DNA of 64,000 bases from Caballeronia sordidicola (GCF_000729995.1 NZ_JNFG01000202.1:186001-250000); one strand, 5' to 3'. Positions 35,284 to 44,855 are shown, numbered from the stretch's first letter. Numbers and translations: made by a program. Notes: generated from the sequence alone by a model not told the origin.

Positions 35284-35311
35284 GCGCTACCGTCTATTCA
35301 AACGGTAGCGC
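35284..35311. terminator. Terminator shared by convergent genes
   Basis: Perfect stem GCGCTACCGT / ACGGTAGCGC. It overlaps the stop codon of the minus-strand patatin-like gene and closes the plus-strand cytochrome operon. Confidence 0.75.
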
Positions 35312-36254
35312 CTTTCGCCGCCATTTGCCGCTGCAGTTCCGGCCAGATCTTGGCGACTGCTTCCTCGCCGGCGAGGATTGCCGCATTGCGCTGGCCGAAG
35401 TCGCTGCCGCTCATGGCGGCAAGGTTCGGGCGGATGACGAAGTCGGCGTATTTATCGAGTTCGTAAGCCTTGATGGTCTGGCCCATGATCGTGAAGGTCT
35501 GCATCAGGACGTCGAAGGAGCTTTGCGTCAGGCCCGTCTCGGGGCGCGCCGAAATATCCACTGCGATCACGAAGTCCGCGCCCATCTTGCGTGCGAACGC
35601 CGCGGGCACCGGACTCACCAGGCCGCCATCCACGTACTCATGACCGCCGATTTTCACCGGCTCGAAGATGGACGGCACGCTGCAGGACGCACGCACGGCA
35701 ATGCCGGTGTTCCCCCGCTGGAACAAGATGGGCTGGCCGGTCTTCAGGTCCGTCGCGACAATGCCGAGCGGCTTTGCCATTTTCTCGATCGGCCGGTTGT
35801 CGAGTGTCTTGTTCAGGTAATTCTGCAGCGCGACGCCTTGCAGGAAACCACGGGTGCGAAAGGGCATCGCCCAGTCGCTGATCGACGCTTCGTCCATGGT
35901 CAGCGCGAGCTTGTTGATCGCAATGCCGTTCATCCCCGATGCCGATAAAGCCGCGATCACCGAGCCCGCGCTCGTGCCGCTCAGCAGGTCCACCTTCAGG
36001 TTGCGCGCTTCGAGCGCCTTGATCACGCCGATGTGCGCAAATCCGCGCGCCGCGCCGCCGCCCAGTGCAAGGCCGATCCGCACGGGCCGCTCGGGTGTGT
36101 TGGCGACAGGCGCTGGCGATGCAGGCGGCGTAACGGCGGTCGTGGAGCCGGTCGTCGTGGTGCAAGCCGTAAGCACGGCCGATGCGCAGCCAAGAGAGAA
36201 CGCGCGCCGCGACAACTGAGGCAGCGACGAAAGCGGGGGCGACGAAATTTTCAA
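35298..36254 (-). CDS. Patatin-like phospholipase, RssA family lipoprotein
   Basis: 318 residues from TTG 36254, selected because CAGGAG lies 6-8 bases upstream and the 67 upstream residues have no signal character. The N-terminus carries a lipobox-like LTAC (RRAFSLGCASAVLTAC). The patatin serine-Asp hydrolase motifs are present: oxyanion GGGAARGFAHIG, nucleophile GTSAGS, and the Asp in EYVDGGLVSPVP. A twin-Arg pair (SRRAF) precedes the hydrophobic core, so Tat export is possible. It may act on phospholipids in the envelope. The upstream part overlaps the promoter region of gltX. Confidence 0.85.
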   Translation of the reverse strand: MKISSPPLSSLPQLSRRAFSLGCASAVLTACTTTTGSTTAVTPPASPAPVANTPERPVRIGLALGGGAARGFAHIGVIKALEARNLKVDLLSGTSAGSVIAALSASGMNGIAINKLALTMDEASISDWAMPFRTRGFLQGVALQNYLNKTLDNRPIEKMAKPLGIVATDLKTGQPILFQRGNTGIAVRASCSVPSIFEPVKIGGHEYVDGGLVSPVPAAFARKMGADFVIAVDISARPETGLTQSSFDVLMQTFTIMGQTIKAYELDKYADFVIRPNLAAMSGSDFGQRNAAILAGEEAVAKIWPELQRQMAAKGATV

Positions 36255-36530
36255 GGAGTTCTCCTGCGATGCAGCGGGGACGAGCGTTGAGCGTGGAGGC
36301 CGCGCAGGCAGGCAAGTTAGCCGTTCGGTTAAGCCATCCAGTGACGGCGGACATGATAAAACATGATGACCCTGGAAAACGGGCGAAAGCGCCCGGCGGG
36401 TATAATTCACACTCGTTTTGACCGCTCGCCGGGTTCGTCCAGAAGACGCGCCCAAGCCGGTCCCCGATATATCGCTTGCCTGGCGCCTCCTGCGCCGGCA
36501 AACGCATCTGAGCTATCGAGCACATCGCAC

Positions 36531-37937
36531 ATGACCCAAGTCCGTACCCGTTTCGCTCCCAGCCCAACAGGCTTCATCCACCTCGGCAACATTCGCTCCG
36601 CGCTTTATCCGTGGGCGTTCGCGCGCAAGATGAAGGGCGTTTTCGTGTTGCGTATCGAGGACACCGACCTGGAGCGCTCGACCGACGCGTCCGTCGACGC
36701 CATCCTTGAAGGCATGGAATGGCTCGGCCTTGAGTACGACGAAGGCCCGATCTACCAGATGCAGCGCATGGACCGATATCGCGAAGTGCTGAAGCAGATG
36801 CTCGACCAGGGCTTGGCGTACCACTGCTACATGTCGACAGCAGAACTCGACGCATTGCGCGAACGTCAGCGGGAGGCCAATGAAAAGCCGCGTTACGACG
36901 GCACGTGGCGCCCGGAAGAGGGCAAGGTGCTGCCGCCCATTCCGGAGGGTGTTTCGCCGGTCATTCGGTTCCGCAATCCGCTGGGCGGCGTTGTGAGCTG
37001 GGACGACGCGGTGAAGGGCACGATCGAAATCTCGAACGACGAACTCGACGACCTCGTGATCGCGCGCCCGGACGGCACGCCGACCTATAACTTCTGCGTG
37101 GTCGTGGACGATCTCGACATGAAGATCACCCACGTGATCCGTGGCGACGACCATGTGAACAACACGCCGCGCCAGATCAACATCCTGCTCGCGCTGGGCG
37201 GCGAAGTGCCTGTGTACGCTCACTTGCCGACAGTGCTCAACGAGCAGGGCGAGAAGATGAGCAAGCGCCACGGCGCGATGAGCGTGATGGGTTATCGCGA
37301 TAACGGTTATTTGCCGGAAGCGGTGATGAACTATCTGGCCCGGCTTGGCTGGTCACACGGCGACGCGGAGATTTTCTCGCGTGAGCAGTTTGTCGAATGG
37401 TTCGACCTGGACCATCTGGGTAAATCACCGGCGCAATACGATCCGGACCGGCTGAACTGGCTGAACGCGCACTACATCAAGGAAGCCGATAACGCGCGGC
37501 TCGAGACCCTTGTAAAGCCGTTCCTGGCCGACCTGGGTATCGACTCCGCCATGATCGAGCAGGGGCCGCCGCTCGAACTCGTGATCGGCTTGCTGAAGGA
37601 CCGCGCATCGACGGTTAAGGAGATTGCCGATAACGCCGCCATGTTCTATCAGGAGCCCGTGATCGATCCCGCCGCACTCACGCAGCATGTCACTGAAACC
37701 GTGCGTCCCGCGCTCGCCGACTTGCGCCAGGCACTGAGCGAAGTGGAGTGGAGCAAGGAAGCTATCTCTGCTGCGTTCAAGGCCACGCTGACCAGCCACA
37801 AGCTCAAGATGCCGCATCTCGCCATGCCGGTGCGCCTGCTGGTCGCGGGTACCACGCACACACCGTCCATTGACGCGGTGCTGATGCTGTTCGGCCGTGA
37901 GACGGTGCTGACCCGGCTCGACAAGGGCATTGCTTGA
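36531..37937 (+). CDS. gltX: Glutamyl-tRNA synthetase
   Basis: 468 residues from ATG 36531 (MTQVRTRFAPSPTGFIHLGN); the earlier open frame is noncoding. Class I motifs: HIGH-like PSPTGFIHLGNIRSAL and KMSKR in EKMSKRHGAMSV. It lies just upstream of tRNA-Ala and close to tRNA-Glu, its substrate. The ribosome site is weak (GAG 9 bases upstream). Confidence 0.97.
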   Translation: MTQVRTRFAPSPTGFIHLGNIRSALYPWAFARKMKGVFVLRIEDTDLERSTDASVDAILEGMEWLGLEYDEGPIYQMQRMDRYREVLKQMLDQGLAYHCYMSTAELDALRERQREANEKPRYDGTWRPEEGKVLPPIPEGVSPVIRFRNPLGGVVSWDDAVKGTIEISNDELDDLVIARPDGTPTYNFCVVVDDLDMKITHVIRGDDHVNNTPRQINILLALGGEVPVYAHLPTVLNEQGEKMSKRHGAMSVMGYRDNGYLPEAVMNYLARLGWSHGDAEIFSREQFVEWFDLDHLGKSPAQYDPDRLNWLNAHYIKEADNARLETLVKPFLADLGIDSAMIEQGPPLELVIGLLKDRASTVKEIADNAAMFYQEPVIDPAALTQHVTETVRPALADLRQALSEVEWSKEAISAAFKATLTSHKLKMPHLAMPVRLLVAGTTHTPSIDAVLMLFGRETVLTRLDKGIA

Positions 37938-38046
37938 ACATTGCGGTGCACGGCGGGCGCGTGGCATCGTTGCCAACGGTGTCCGCTTTACGCCCCAAGT
38001 TCGCACCCGAAGGACGAACTATTTTCAGATGCTGGGCTAAAAGGTA

Positions 38047-38075
38047 TTTACAACTTCAAAAGTGCCCTTTAGAAT
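38047..38075 (+). promoter_or_regulatory. Sigma-70 promoter of tRNA-Ala
   Basis: TTTACA (38047-38052), 17 bases, TAGAAT (38070-38075), 19 bases before the tRNA. Confidence 0.7.
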
Positions 38076-38094
38076 CTCGTTTCTGTTCTGCAAG

Positions 38095-38170
<76 letters not shown>

Positions 38171-38219
38171 CAGAACGGAAACGAAGCTTTTTAAAGCGCC
38201 AGAGCATCGGAAAAAAAGC

Positions 38220-38248
38220 TTCACAAGAATCACAAAGCTGTTTATAAT
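38220..38248 (+). promoter_or_regulatory. Sigma-70 promoter of the tRNA-Glu/tRNA-Asp unit
   Basis: TTCACA (38220-38225), 17 bases, perfect TATAAT (38243-38248). It is 145 bases before tRNA-Glu, so a long AT-rich leader is removed during maturation. Confidence 0.75.
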
Positions 38249-38393
38249 GTCGTTCTTCGCTGCTGACTGACAAGAAACTGATTAATAAGCTTTAAACAAG
38301 ATTCAAGCGATTAAGAAAGTGTTAATCGAAGTTAATCAGAAACAAGTCAGGGTTTAAGCGAAAAGAGTAAAAGACATTAACTGAAAAGTTTAT

Positions 38394-38469
38394 GTCCCCA
38401 TCGTCTAGAGGCCTAGGACATCACCCTTTCACGGTGAGTACAGGGGTTCGAATCCCCTTGGGGACGCCA
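38394..38469 (+). tRNA. tRNA-Glu (anticodon UUC)
   Basis: 76 bases with CCA. Acceptor GTCCCCA / TGGGGAC, anticodon loop CTTTCAC, T loop GGTTCGAATCC. Confidence 0.97.
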
Positions 38470-38541
38470 AGACATCGGCGGTTGCCAAAAGCACTGCAAG
38501 TTTGATGAGCCAACCAACCTCACGAACTGATGGAAAGAAGT

Positions 38542-38618
38542 GGAGCGGTAGTTCAGTTGGTTAGAATACCGGCCTGTCACGCCGGGGGTCGCGGGTTCGA
38601 GTCCCGTCCGCTCCGCCA
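38542..38618 (+). tRNA. tRNA-Asp (anticodon GUC)
   Basis: 77 bases with CCA. Acceptor GGAGCGG / CCGCTCC, anticodon loop CTGTCAC, T loop GGTTCGAGTCC. It follows tRNA-Glu by 72 bases and is ended by the hairpin at 38633-38660, so the two are one transcript. Confidence 0.97.
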
Positions 38619-38632
38619 ACAAGTTGTAAAAG

Positions 38633-38660
38633 AAAAATCCAGCTGAAGCTGGATTTTTTT
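38633..38660 (+). terminator. Terminator of the tRNA-Glu/tRNA-Asp unit
   Basis: Stem AAAAATCCAGC / GCTGGATTTTT with a TGAA loop and a long T-run. Confidence 0.92.
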
Positions 38661-38880
38661 CGTCCACGTTTTTTGCCTCGCGTTTTCCGTCCTCTCCTTC
38701 GTCCACTTTCCGGATTTCCTTTCGGTTCCTCCGGCTATTCTTCGTACCACCATTTCGTTGCATTCGGTTAAACGTGTGGCGTGCGTGACATCGAACCTGC
38801 GCGCTCGTAAAACTCTCCATTGCCAGCGCGCGCCGGCTGACTTAGTGTTGATGACTTGATTCAGTTGCTTTCATCGCGCA

Positions 38881-39345
38881 ATGCTCGATCCCACCGAAGC
38901 TCTCTCGCCGTTTCAGTTGCGCCTGGCGTCGATGGACGATTTTTCGTTCGCCGAGGCGCTCACGCGCAACAACATGAACGGCTACTACCGCCGCCACAAT
39001 CTCGTATGGCGCGCCGATCTCTTCCTGGGTAGCTGGCGCGAGTCGGAAAACTTTGTACTCGAGTGCGACGGCCAGGCCATTGGCGTGATGCGCGTGACGG
39101 AAGAAGACCAGTCGCTGCATATCCGTGACGTACAAGTGGTGGAAGGCTGGCGCCGGACGGGCGCGGGAACATTTCTCCTCGATACCGCGCATCGCTGGGC
39201 ACGTGCACGAGGACTCACGGAGACGCAGTTGCGCGTATTCGTCGATAACCCCGCTGCCCGGCTTTATATCCGCATGGGGTATAAGACCGCGGGTTCGCGG
39301 CTCGCACAATTCGGCGCGATCCGGCATATGGTGCGCGGCGTTTAA
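38881..39345 (+). CDS. GNAT family N-acetyltransferase
   Basis: 154 residues. The acetyl-CoA binding motif is seen in VEGWRRTGAGTFLLDTAHRW (V-x-x-x-x-R-x-x-G-x-G/A variant), with LHIRDVQVVEG before it and VDNPAARLYIRMGYKTAG as motif B. The length is that of small cytoplasmic acetyltransferases. The substrate is unknown. It begins 220 bases after the tRNA terminator; the frame antisense to the tRNAs that ends upstream is spurious. Confidence 0.88.
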   Translation: MLDPTEALSPFQLRLASMDDFSFAEALTRNNMNGYYRRHNLVWRADLFLGSWRESENFVLECDGQAIGVMRVTEEDQSLHIRDVQVVEGWRRTGAGTFLLDTAHRWARARGLTETQLRVFVDNPAARLYIRMGYKTAGSRLAQFGAIRHMVRGV

Positions 39346-39363
39346 CGTTTAACGTCAAGCGTT

Positions 39364-40224
39364 TCAATGCTCGCCAGAACCGCCGTTCTGGCTATCGTCT
39401 CGCGGCTCGCCGTCACGGACAAAAAATGCCCGCGGACTTTCGCCGAACGCACGTCTGAACATCGCGGAAAAGGCGCTCTGGCTCTGATAGCCGAGCAGCA
39501 ACGCAACTTGTGAGAGCGGCCGGCCTTGGCTCAATAACGGGATCGCGCGCGCCAGCACTGCTTGCTGACGCCATTGCGAAAAGCTCACGCCGAGTTCACG
39601 CCGGAACAAGCGCGCGATCGTGCGGGTGCTTGCACCTGCGAGCGTGGCCCAGTGTTCGAGCGAATCGGCGGAAGCAGGGTCGGCGAGGACGGCTTCGCAT
39701 AATGCCAGCAGGCGTTTGTCGGTGGGCATCGGGATGGAGAGGGGCAACGGGCGCGAACGCGTGATTTCATCGAGGGCAAGCGTGCCGAGCAGCCGTTCGC
39801 GCTCGCTTGAAATCGTCCGGTCATCCAGCGCAACAGCCACCTCGCGCAGCAGCGGCGACACTTCCACCACGCGGCACGCATCCAGTCCCGGCGGTACCAC
39901 GCTCGCATCTATGTACAAGGTCCGCAGGAACGCGTCCTCCACGATGACCACTTCATGCGTGACGTTCGGCGGGACCCAGATTGCGCGCGACGGCGGCACC
40001 ATCCACGTTGACCCTTCCGCTGCAATTCGCAGCACGCCCCGAGTCGTGCATGCAACTTGCGCCCACGCGTGCGTGTGCCGCGCAATCCGCACGCCGGCCG
40101 GCACGGGCCGCGAACGCACGCGAATAGGATGCGCGAGCGTAGGCGAGGACTCGGCCGGAATGTCGAGATGCTCGACTTCTTCAGGTTGCAGTGGCTGCAG
40201 CGGCTGATCGGTGGGCGTGAACAT
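39364..40224 (-). CDS. AraC-family regulator with N-terminal cupin
   Basis: 286 residues. A cupin sensor (residues about 30-110: GVRIARHTHAWAQVACTTRG, WMVPPSRAIWVPPNVTHEVV) precedes an AraC-type double helix-turn-helix (about 185-275: DSLEHWATLAGASTRTIARL, PLSQVALLLGYQSQSAFSAM, FRRAFGESPRAFF). This arrangement is the NimR/YidF type of AraC regulators, which often control a nearby efflux gene. The divergent gene here is a gamma-glutamylcyclotransferase-like protein; a target is not evident. Confidence 0.88.
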   Translation of the reverse strand: MFTPTDQPLQPLQPEEVEHLDIPAESSPTLAHPIRVRSRPVPAGVRIARHTHAWAQVACTTRGVLRIAAEGSTWMVPPSRAIWVPPNVTHEVVIVEDAFLRTLYIDASVVPPGLDACRVVEVSPLLREVAVALDDRTISSERERLLGTLALDEITRSRPLPLSIPMPTDKRLLALCEAVLADPASADSLEHWATLAGASTRTIARLFRRELGVSFSQWRQQAVLARAIPLLSQGRPLSQVALLLGYQSQSAFSAMFRRAFGESPRAFFVRDGEPRDDSQNGGSGEH

Positions 40225-40385
40225 GGTTTTAAGCGCTCCTCCACCGTGATATTAAAGGCATCGGGTGGGATTGGCTTTGAAGTCCGGCGCCGGACGTGTT
40301 TCCTTAGATTAAGCCATCGCGACGGAACGACAGTTTCTTAGGCTTGGCATAATGCGCGCTGAATCTTCACGGAAGGAATGAACGC

Positions 40386-40802
40386 ATGCAACACGTATTC
40401 GTCTACGGCACGCTGCGAGCGGGCGAGAGCAATGACATTCGCCTCGCAGCCGAGCGTAACGGGATCGCCGCGCCGATGCTGATCGGCTCGGGTCATATCA
40501 ATGGCCGGCTGTATGACTTCGACGCTTATCCCGGGCTGGTGCTCGATTCGGCGGCTGGGCCGGTGCATGGCGATATTTATCGAATCGATGAAACGCTCGT
40601 GCCCGTGCTCGATGAGATCGAAGAGATCGTGCCGGGTGTTATTGGCTTGTACCGCAGCGAGCGGCTGCATGTCAGCGTGGAGGTTGACGGGTGCGCGCAG
40701 GTTATCGATTGTTTGGTTTATCCCGTTAGCGAGGAGGCGGTGGAGGGATTGCCGCGTATCGATAACGGCGATTGGGTCGTGTATCGAAGAGCAAGGCAGT
40801 AA
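40386..40802 (+). CDS. Gamma-glutamylcyclotransferase (AIG2-like) family protein
   Basis: 138 residues. The family opening FVYGTLRAGESN is the nucleotide/substrate loop, followed by GRLYDFDAYPGLVLDSAAGP and the catalytic Glu region LVPVLDEIEEIVPG, then IDCLVYPVSEE and the final DWVVYRR. It probably cyclises gamma-glutamyl amino acids or amines to 5-oxoproline. GGAAGGA lies upstream of the ATG. Divergent from the AraC regulator, ended by a hairpin. Confidence 0.85.
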   Translation: MQHVFVYGTLRAGESNDIRLAAERNGIAAPMLIGSGHINGRLYDFDAYPGLVLDSAAGPVHGDIYRIDETLVPVLDEIEEIVPGVIGLYRSERLHVSVEVDGCAQVIDCLVYPVSEEAVEGLPRIDNGDWVVYRRARQ

Positions 40803-40822
40803 CCTGTTCAACGCCGATTTAA

Positions 40823-40852
40823 AAAGCCGCCCTGAATGTCCAGAGCGGCTTT
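40823..40852. terminator. Terminator between GGCT gene and aceB
   Basis: Stem AAAGCCGC / GCGGCTTT around a 14-base loop, between convergent genes. Confidence 0.7.
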
Positions 40853-40878
40853 GTTTCACAGAAGGCCAGCGTTGCGAC

Positions 40879-42474
40879 TTAAATCTCTTCGTAAAGCGGC
40901 AACGTCAAAAACTCGGCGAACGTATCCGATGTCGACATCGCTTCGAAAATCGTCGCTGCCCGGTCGTACGGCGCGGTGTCGCCGGCAACGACCGCCTTCA
41001 CCTTCACCAACTCTTCCTGCGTGAAGGTGCGAACCATCTCGGCGGTTACCTTACGGCCATCGTCGAGTTTGCCTTTCGGTGAGCGAATCCACTGCCACAC
41101 TTGCGAGCGCGAAATTTCCGCGGTCGCGGCGTCTTCCATCAGGTTGTGGATCGGCACGCAGCCATTGCCCGCGAGCCACGAACCAAGATAGTGGATCCCC
41201 ACGTTGATATTGCCGCGCACGCCGCTTTCGGTGATCGGTTCTTCGGGGCGGAAATCGAGCAGGTCGGCGGCCGTCACCTGCACGTCCTTGCGTTGCTTCG
41301 CGATCTGGTTCGGCTTGTCGCCGAGCACCTTCACAAACTCTTCCATCGCGATCGGCACGAGGCCAGGATGCGCGACCCATCCGCCGTCGTAACCGTCACC
41401 CGCATCGCGCGCCTTGTCTGAACGTACGCCGCCCATGGCTTTCTCATTGGCTTGCGGGTCGCCTTTGATCGGAATCAACGCACTCATGCCACCAATCGCC
41501 GGCGCGTTACGCCGGTGACACGTCTTCAACAATTGCAGCGCATAGGCGCGCATGAACGGCACGGTCATCGTGATCTTCGCGCGATCGGCGAGGCAAAAAT
41601 TGGCGTCGTTCTTGAATTTCTTGATCGCGGAAAAGATGTAGTCCCAGCGGCCGGCGTTGAGCCCCGATGAATGCTCGCGCAACTCGTACAGGATCTCGTC
41701 CATTTCGAACGCGGCCAGGATGGTTTCGATAAGAACCGTCGCGCGAATCGAACCACGCGGCACGCCCACGATCTCCTGCGCCGCCACGAAGATCTCGTTC
41801 CAAAGACGCGCTTCAAGATGGCTTTCCAGCTTCGGCAAATAGAAGTAAGGACCCGCGCCCCGAGCCAGTTGCTCCTTCGCGTTGTGGAACAGGAACAGCG
41901 CGAAATCGAAGATGCCGCCAGATACACGCTGACCATCGACGGTCACGTGTTTTTCATCGAGATGCCAGCCGCGCGGACGCACGATCAGCGTCGCGGTTTT
42001 GTCGTTGAGCTTGTAGGACTTGCCGTTCTGTTCAAGCGAGATCGTCCCGCGGACCGCTTCCTTCAGCTTGATATGGCCGGTCAGCTGGTTGTCCCAGTTC
42101 GGCGTGTTCGAATCCTCGAAGTCCGTCATGTACGCATCCGCGCCGGAGTTCAGTGCGTTGATGATCATCTTGCGTTCGACCGGGCCGGTGATCTCCACCC
42201 GGCGGCATTCCAAAGCCTTGGGCAGCGGCGCAATCGTCCAGTCGGCATCGCGGATGGATTGCGTTTCGCTCAGGAAATCCGGGCGTTCGCCTGCGTCCAG
42301 ACGCTTCGTGCGTTCGACGCGCGCCTTGAGCAACGCCTGACGACGCGGCTCGAACGCGCGATGAAGTGTTGCCACCAGTTCAAGCGCCTCGCGCGTCAGG
42401 ATGGTCTCGTAGCCGGGTTTGATGTCGGCCGTGATGGTCATGCCCTGCGGCACGTGGGTCAGGGTGTTCGCCAT
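40879..42474 (-). CDS. aceB: Malate synthase A
   Basis: 531 residues, the length of malate synthase A. It condenses glyoxylate with acetyl-CoA to malate, second enzyme of the glyoxylate bypass. Landmarks: the PRGWHLDEKHVTVDGQRVSG loop, the metal-binding RGSIRATVLIETILAAFEMD (catalytic Arg and Glu), and the C-terminal VHYLGSWLAGNG-like region GIHYLGSWLAGNGCVPIHNL with catalytic Asp in MEDAATAEISRSQ. The ribosome site AAGGAG is clear. Its partner aceA is 2.5 kb away on the same strand, not in one operon. Confidence 0.96.
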   Translation of the reverse strand: MANTLTHVPQGMTITADIKPGYETILTREALELVATLHRAFEPRRQALLKARVERTKRLDAGERPDFLSETQSIRDADWTIAPLPKALECRRVEITGPVERKMIINALNSGADAYMTDFEDSNTPNWDNQLTGHIKLKEAVRGTISLEQNGKSYKLNDKTATLIVRPRGWHLDEKHVTVDGQRVSGGIFDFALFLFHNAKEQLARGAGPYFYLPKLESHLEARLWNEIFVAAQEIVGVPRGSIRATVLIETILAAFEMDEILYELREHSSGLNAGRWDYIFSAIKKFKNDANFCLADRAKITMTVPFMRAYALQLLKTCHRRNAPAIGGMSALIPIKGDPQANEKAMGGVRSDKARDAGDGYDGGWVAHPGLVPIAMEEFVKVLGDKPNQIAKQRKDVQVTAADLLDFRPEEPITESGVRGNINVGIHYLGSWLAGNGCVPIHNLMEDAATAEISRSQVWQWIRSPKGKLDDGRKVTAEMVRTFTQEELVKVKAVVAGDTAPYDRAATIFEAMSTSDTFAEFLTLPLYEEI

Positions 42475-42525
42475 GCTCTACATCTCCTTGGTCGGTCAGA
42501 CGGTTTTGCGTGCTGGGTGAATCGG

Positions 42526-43305
42526 TTAGTTGGTGGGACTGCGAGGCATGCGCTTTGAAAGATCGAACGGCGCCGCGTGCTGATGCTGCGGACAGCCTGC
42601 ATCGATGAAAGCAAGCAGATCAGTCAGATCGCGTCCGGTGCCGCGTGGCATGACGCCGAGTTGTTCCGCAGGCATCGCCATGCGGTTAAGCCAAAAGGTC
42701 GTGTAGCCAAACCACGTCGCGCCCGTCACGTCCCAGCCATTCGACGATACAAACACGATCTCCGAGGCCGCCACGCCGATCGCTTGCGTTCCGAGCGCAT
42801 AGGCGGCGTGGGCGGGTTTGTAGGCCCGCACGGCGTCCACTGAGAGGACGTGATCGAAGAGACCCGACATGCCGGCGCTTTTCACGGCGATGTCCAGCAT
42901 CTGCGGATTGCCGTTCGACAGGATCGCGAGTTTCAGATCCGGGCGTTTGCGTAGCGATTTCAGCGCCGCGACGGTGTCCGGAAACGCCGCGAGGCAAGCG
43001 TATTCGTCCATCAGGCGCTTTTCCGCAGCGGGAGTGAGTGCATGGTCGAGCTTCAAGCGCGTGGCGGCGTAGCGCAGCGCGTCGAGCGTGATGGCCCAGA
43101 AGGGTTCGTATCGAGCGCCGGCCGGGTCCGAGAGCGTGCGCAACTGCGTGTATTCGATCTGCTTTTGGCGCCACAACTGCGAAAGCGCGTCGCCGTGGCC
43201 GGGGAATAACTGCTCGGCGGCGGCCACGACCGAGTGCACGTCGAACAGCGTGCCGTAGGCATCGAAGATGACTGCACGAGGAGGCGAAATCGATGTCTGC
43301 GACAT
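42526..43305 (-). CDS. Haloacid dehalogenase type II (HAD superfamily)
   Basis: 259 residues. The HAD nucleophile Asp is in AVIFDAYGTLFDV, motif II Ser in LAILSNGNPQML, the Lys in VRAYKPAHAAY, and motif IV in IVFVSSNGWDVTGATWFGYT. The FDAYGTLFD and SSNGWD forms are those of L-2-haloacid dehalogenases rather than phosphatases. The enzyme hydrolyses L-2-haloacids; the physiological substrate is unknown. GGAG lies 7 bases before the ATG. The gene lies 51 bases before aceB on the same strand and may be cotranscribed; it is divergent from the LysR gene, which may control it. Confidence 0.9.
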   Translation of the reverse strand: MSQTSISPPRAVIFDAYGTLFDVHSVVAAAEQLFPGHGDALSQLWRQKQIEYTQLRTLSDPAGARYEPFWAITLDALRYAATRLKLDHALTPAAEKRLMDEYACLAAFPDTVAALKSLRKRPDLKLAILSNGNPQMLDIAVKSAGMSGLFDHVLSVDAVRAYKPAHAAYALGTQAIGVAASEIVFVSSNGWDVTGATWFGYTTFWLNRMAMPAEQLGVMPRGTGRDLTDLLAFIDAGCPQHQHAAPFDLSKRMPRSPTN

Positions 43306-43441
43306 GGCGGTGCTCCATAAATCAGGTCATCGAATATTCTATTAGTGCGTTGAAATGACCGGAAGATGCATCCAGATCACTTGATCTTTGACTTTTTCAC
43401 GCCTAATCTAAGCGCCCCTTTATTCGGACAAACGCACGCGT

Positions 43442-44344
43442 ATGGATCGCTTCAAGCAAATAGAAACGTTCGTAGCGGTCGTCGCGAAGGGAAGCCTGTC
43501 TGCCGCGGCATTAGCCGAGGGCGTCGCGCCGGCCGTGATCGGCCGGCGGCTGGACGCGCTGGAAGAGCGGCTCGGCGTGAAGCTGCTCGTGCGCACCACG
43601 CGCCGGCTGACGCTTACCTTCGAGGGATCGGCATTTCTCGAGGATTGCCAGCGGGTCATCCATGACATGCAGAGCGCGGAGGCAAGCGTATCGGCTGGCG
43701 GGGTAAAGGCGAGCGGGCATCTGCGGGTGTCTGCCCCCGCGGGTTTCGGGAGGCGCCACGTTGCCGCGCTCGTCCCTGTTTTCACGTCGATGCACCCTGA
43801 TGTATCGATCACGCTCGACCTCACGGACCGCATGGTCGACCTGGTCAACGAAGGTTTCGATTGCGCGGTGCGGCTTGGCGAATTGCCGGATTCGTCGCTG
43901 GTGTCGTTGAAGCTGGGTGAGAATCGCCGGGTTTGCGTGGCGTCACCGGACTATTTGCGCGAGCGCGGCGCGCCCGCCGATCTCGACGCGCTCGCGCAGC
44001 ACAACTGCCTGCCGCTTGGGGCGAGCTCGAATCAGCAGCGCGGCTGGGTGTTCCAGAAAGACGGCAAGGTCGTACAGATGCGTGTGTCCGGCACCATGGA
44101 ATGCTCCGACGGCGCCGTGCTGCACGAGTGGTGTCTCGCCGGATACGGGCTGGCGTGGCGCTCGTGGTGGGAAGTCGGCGATGACATAGCCCGGGGGCGG
44201 CTCGTCAGCGTGCTCGACGCGTTCGCCGCGCCGCCAATCGGAATTCACGCCGTCTTTCCGCAACGGCGCCATTTGCCGCTACGAGTGCGTCTTTTTCTCG
44301 ATCTGTTGAAACATACCTTCGGCACGCCAGGTTATTGGGGCTGA
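43442..44344 (+). CDS. LysR-family transcriptional regulator
   Basis: 300 residues. The N-terminal winged helix-turn-helix covers 1-60 (MDRFKQIETFVAVVAKGSLS, RRLDALEERLGVKLLVRTTR). The effector domain follows (SGHLRVSAPAGFGRRHVAAL, SITLDLTDRMVDLVNEGFDC, LPDSSLVSLKLGENRRVCVA), of the CrgA/DmlR-like subgroup. It is divergent from the dehalogenase gene, which suggests control of that gene. No clear T-N11-A site was found in the 136 bases between them. Confidence 0.9.
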   Translation: MDRFKQIETFVAVVAKGSLSAAALAEGVAPAVIGRRLDALEERLGVKLLVRTTRRLTLTFEGSAFLEDCQRVIHDMQSAEASVSAGGVKASGHLRVSAPAGFGRRHVAALVPVFTSMHPDVSITLDLTDRMVDLVNEGFDCAVRLGELPDSSLVSLKLGENRRVCVASPDYLRERGAPADLDALAQHNCLPLGASSNQQRGWVFQKDGKVVQMRVSGTMECSDGAVLHEWCLAGYGLAWRSWWEVGDDIARGRLVSVLDAFAAPPIGIHAVFPQRRHLPLRVRLFLDLLKHTFGTPGYWG

Positions 44345-44420
44345 TTTGCCCGCTGCCCGTGTTGATCCAGTTACTACAATGAAAGTGCACGATACGATGG
44401 CCACTGCCAAGGAGTCGACC

Positions 44421-44855
44421 ATGTTCAAGCACATTCTGGTTCCGACGGACGGATCGGTTCTTTCGCAGAAAGCAATTGATGGCGCGATCGATCTTGCCCA
44501 GTCTGTGGGTGCACGGATTACGGCCTATGCGTGCTTGCCGCTGTATCCGTATTCCCCTTTCGCCGATGTCGCCGTCGAGCCGCCCGGGGATTTTCATGAG
44601 CGCGCCGAACGTGAAGCACGGGAGCATCTTGGGGCTGTCGAAAAGGCCGCTGCCGCCGTCGGCGTTTCCTGCGATTCCGTTACCAGCGTGGAATCCTCGC
44701 CGTATATCGGCATTATCGATATTGCAGAGCGGGATGGCTGCGATGTGATTTTCATGGCATCGCACGGGAGGAGGGGGTTGGGAAGTCTGCTGATTGGCAG
44801 CGAGACCCAGCGGGTGCTGACCCACACCAAGATTCCGGTGATTGTTTATCGGTGA
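44421..44855 (+). CDS. Universal stress protein UspA family
   Basis: 144 residues from ATG 44421 (MFKHILVPTDGSVLSQKAID), with AAGGAG 7 bases upstream; the earlier in-frame TTG is not used. The Rossmann-like UspA fold shows the N-terminal ILVPTDGS and the ATP-binding end SHGRRGLGSLLIGSETQRVL, followed by THTKIPVIVYR. It starts 76 bases after the LysR stop, on the same strand. Role in stress survival is inferred from the family. Confidence 0.9.
   Translation: MFKHILVPTDGSVLSQKAIDGAIDLAQSVGARITAYACLPLYPYSPFADVAVEPPGDFHERAEREAREHLGAVEKAAAAVGVSCDSVTSVESSPYIGIIDIAERDGCDVIFMASHGRRGLGSLLIGSETQRVLTHTKIPVIVYR

Noticed and set aside
38413..38820. 135-residue minus-strand frame containing LAERTGLEPATPGVTGRY
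   Set aside because: It is antisense to tRNA-Glu and tRNA-Asp; this string is a well-known spurious annotation arising from tRNA complements.
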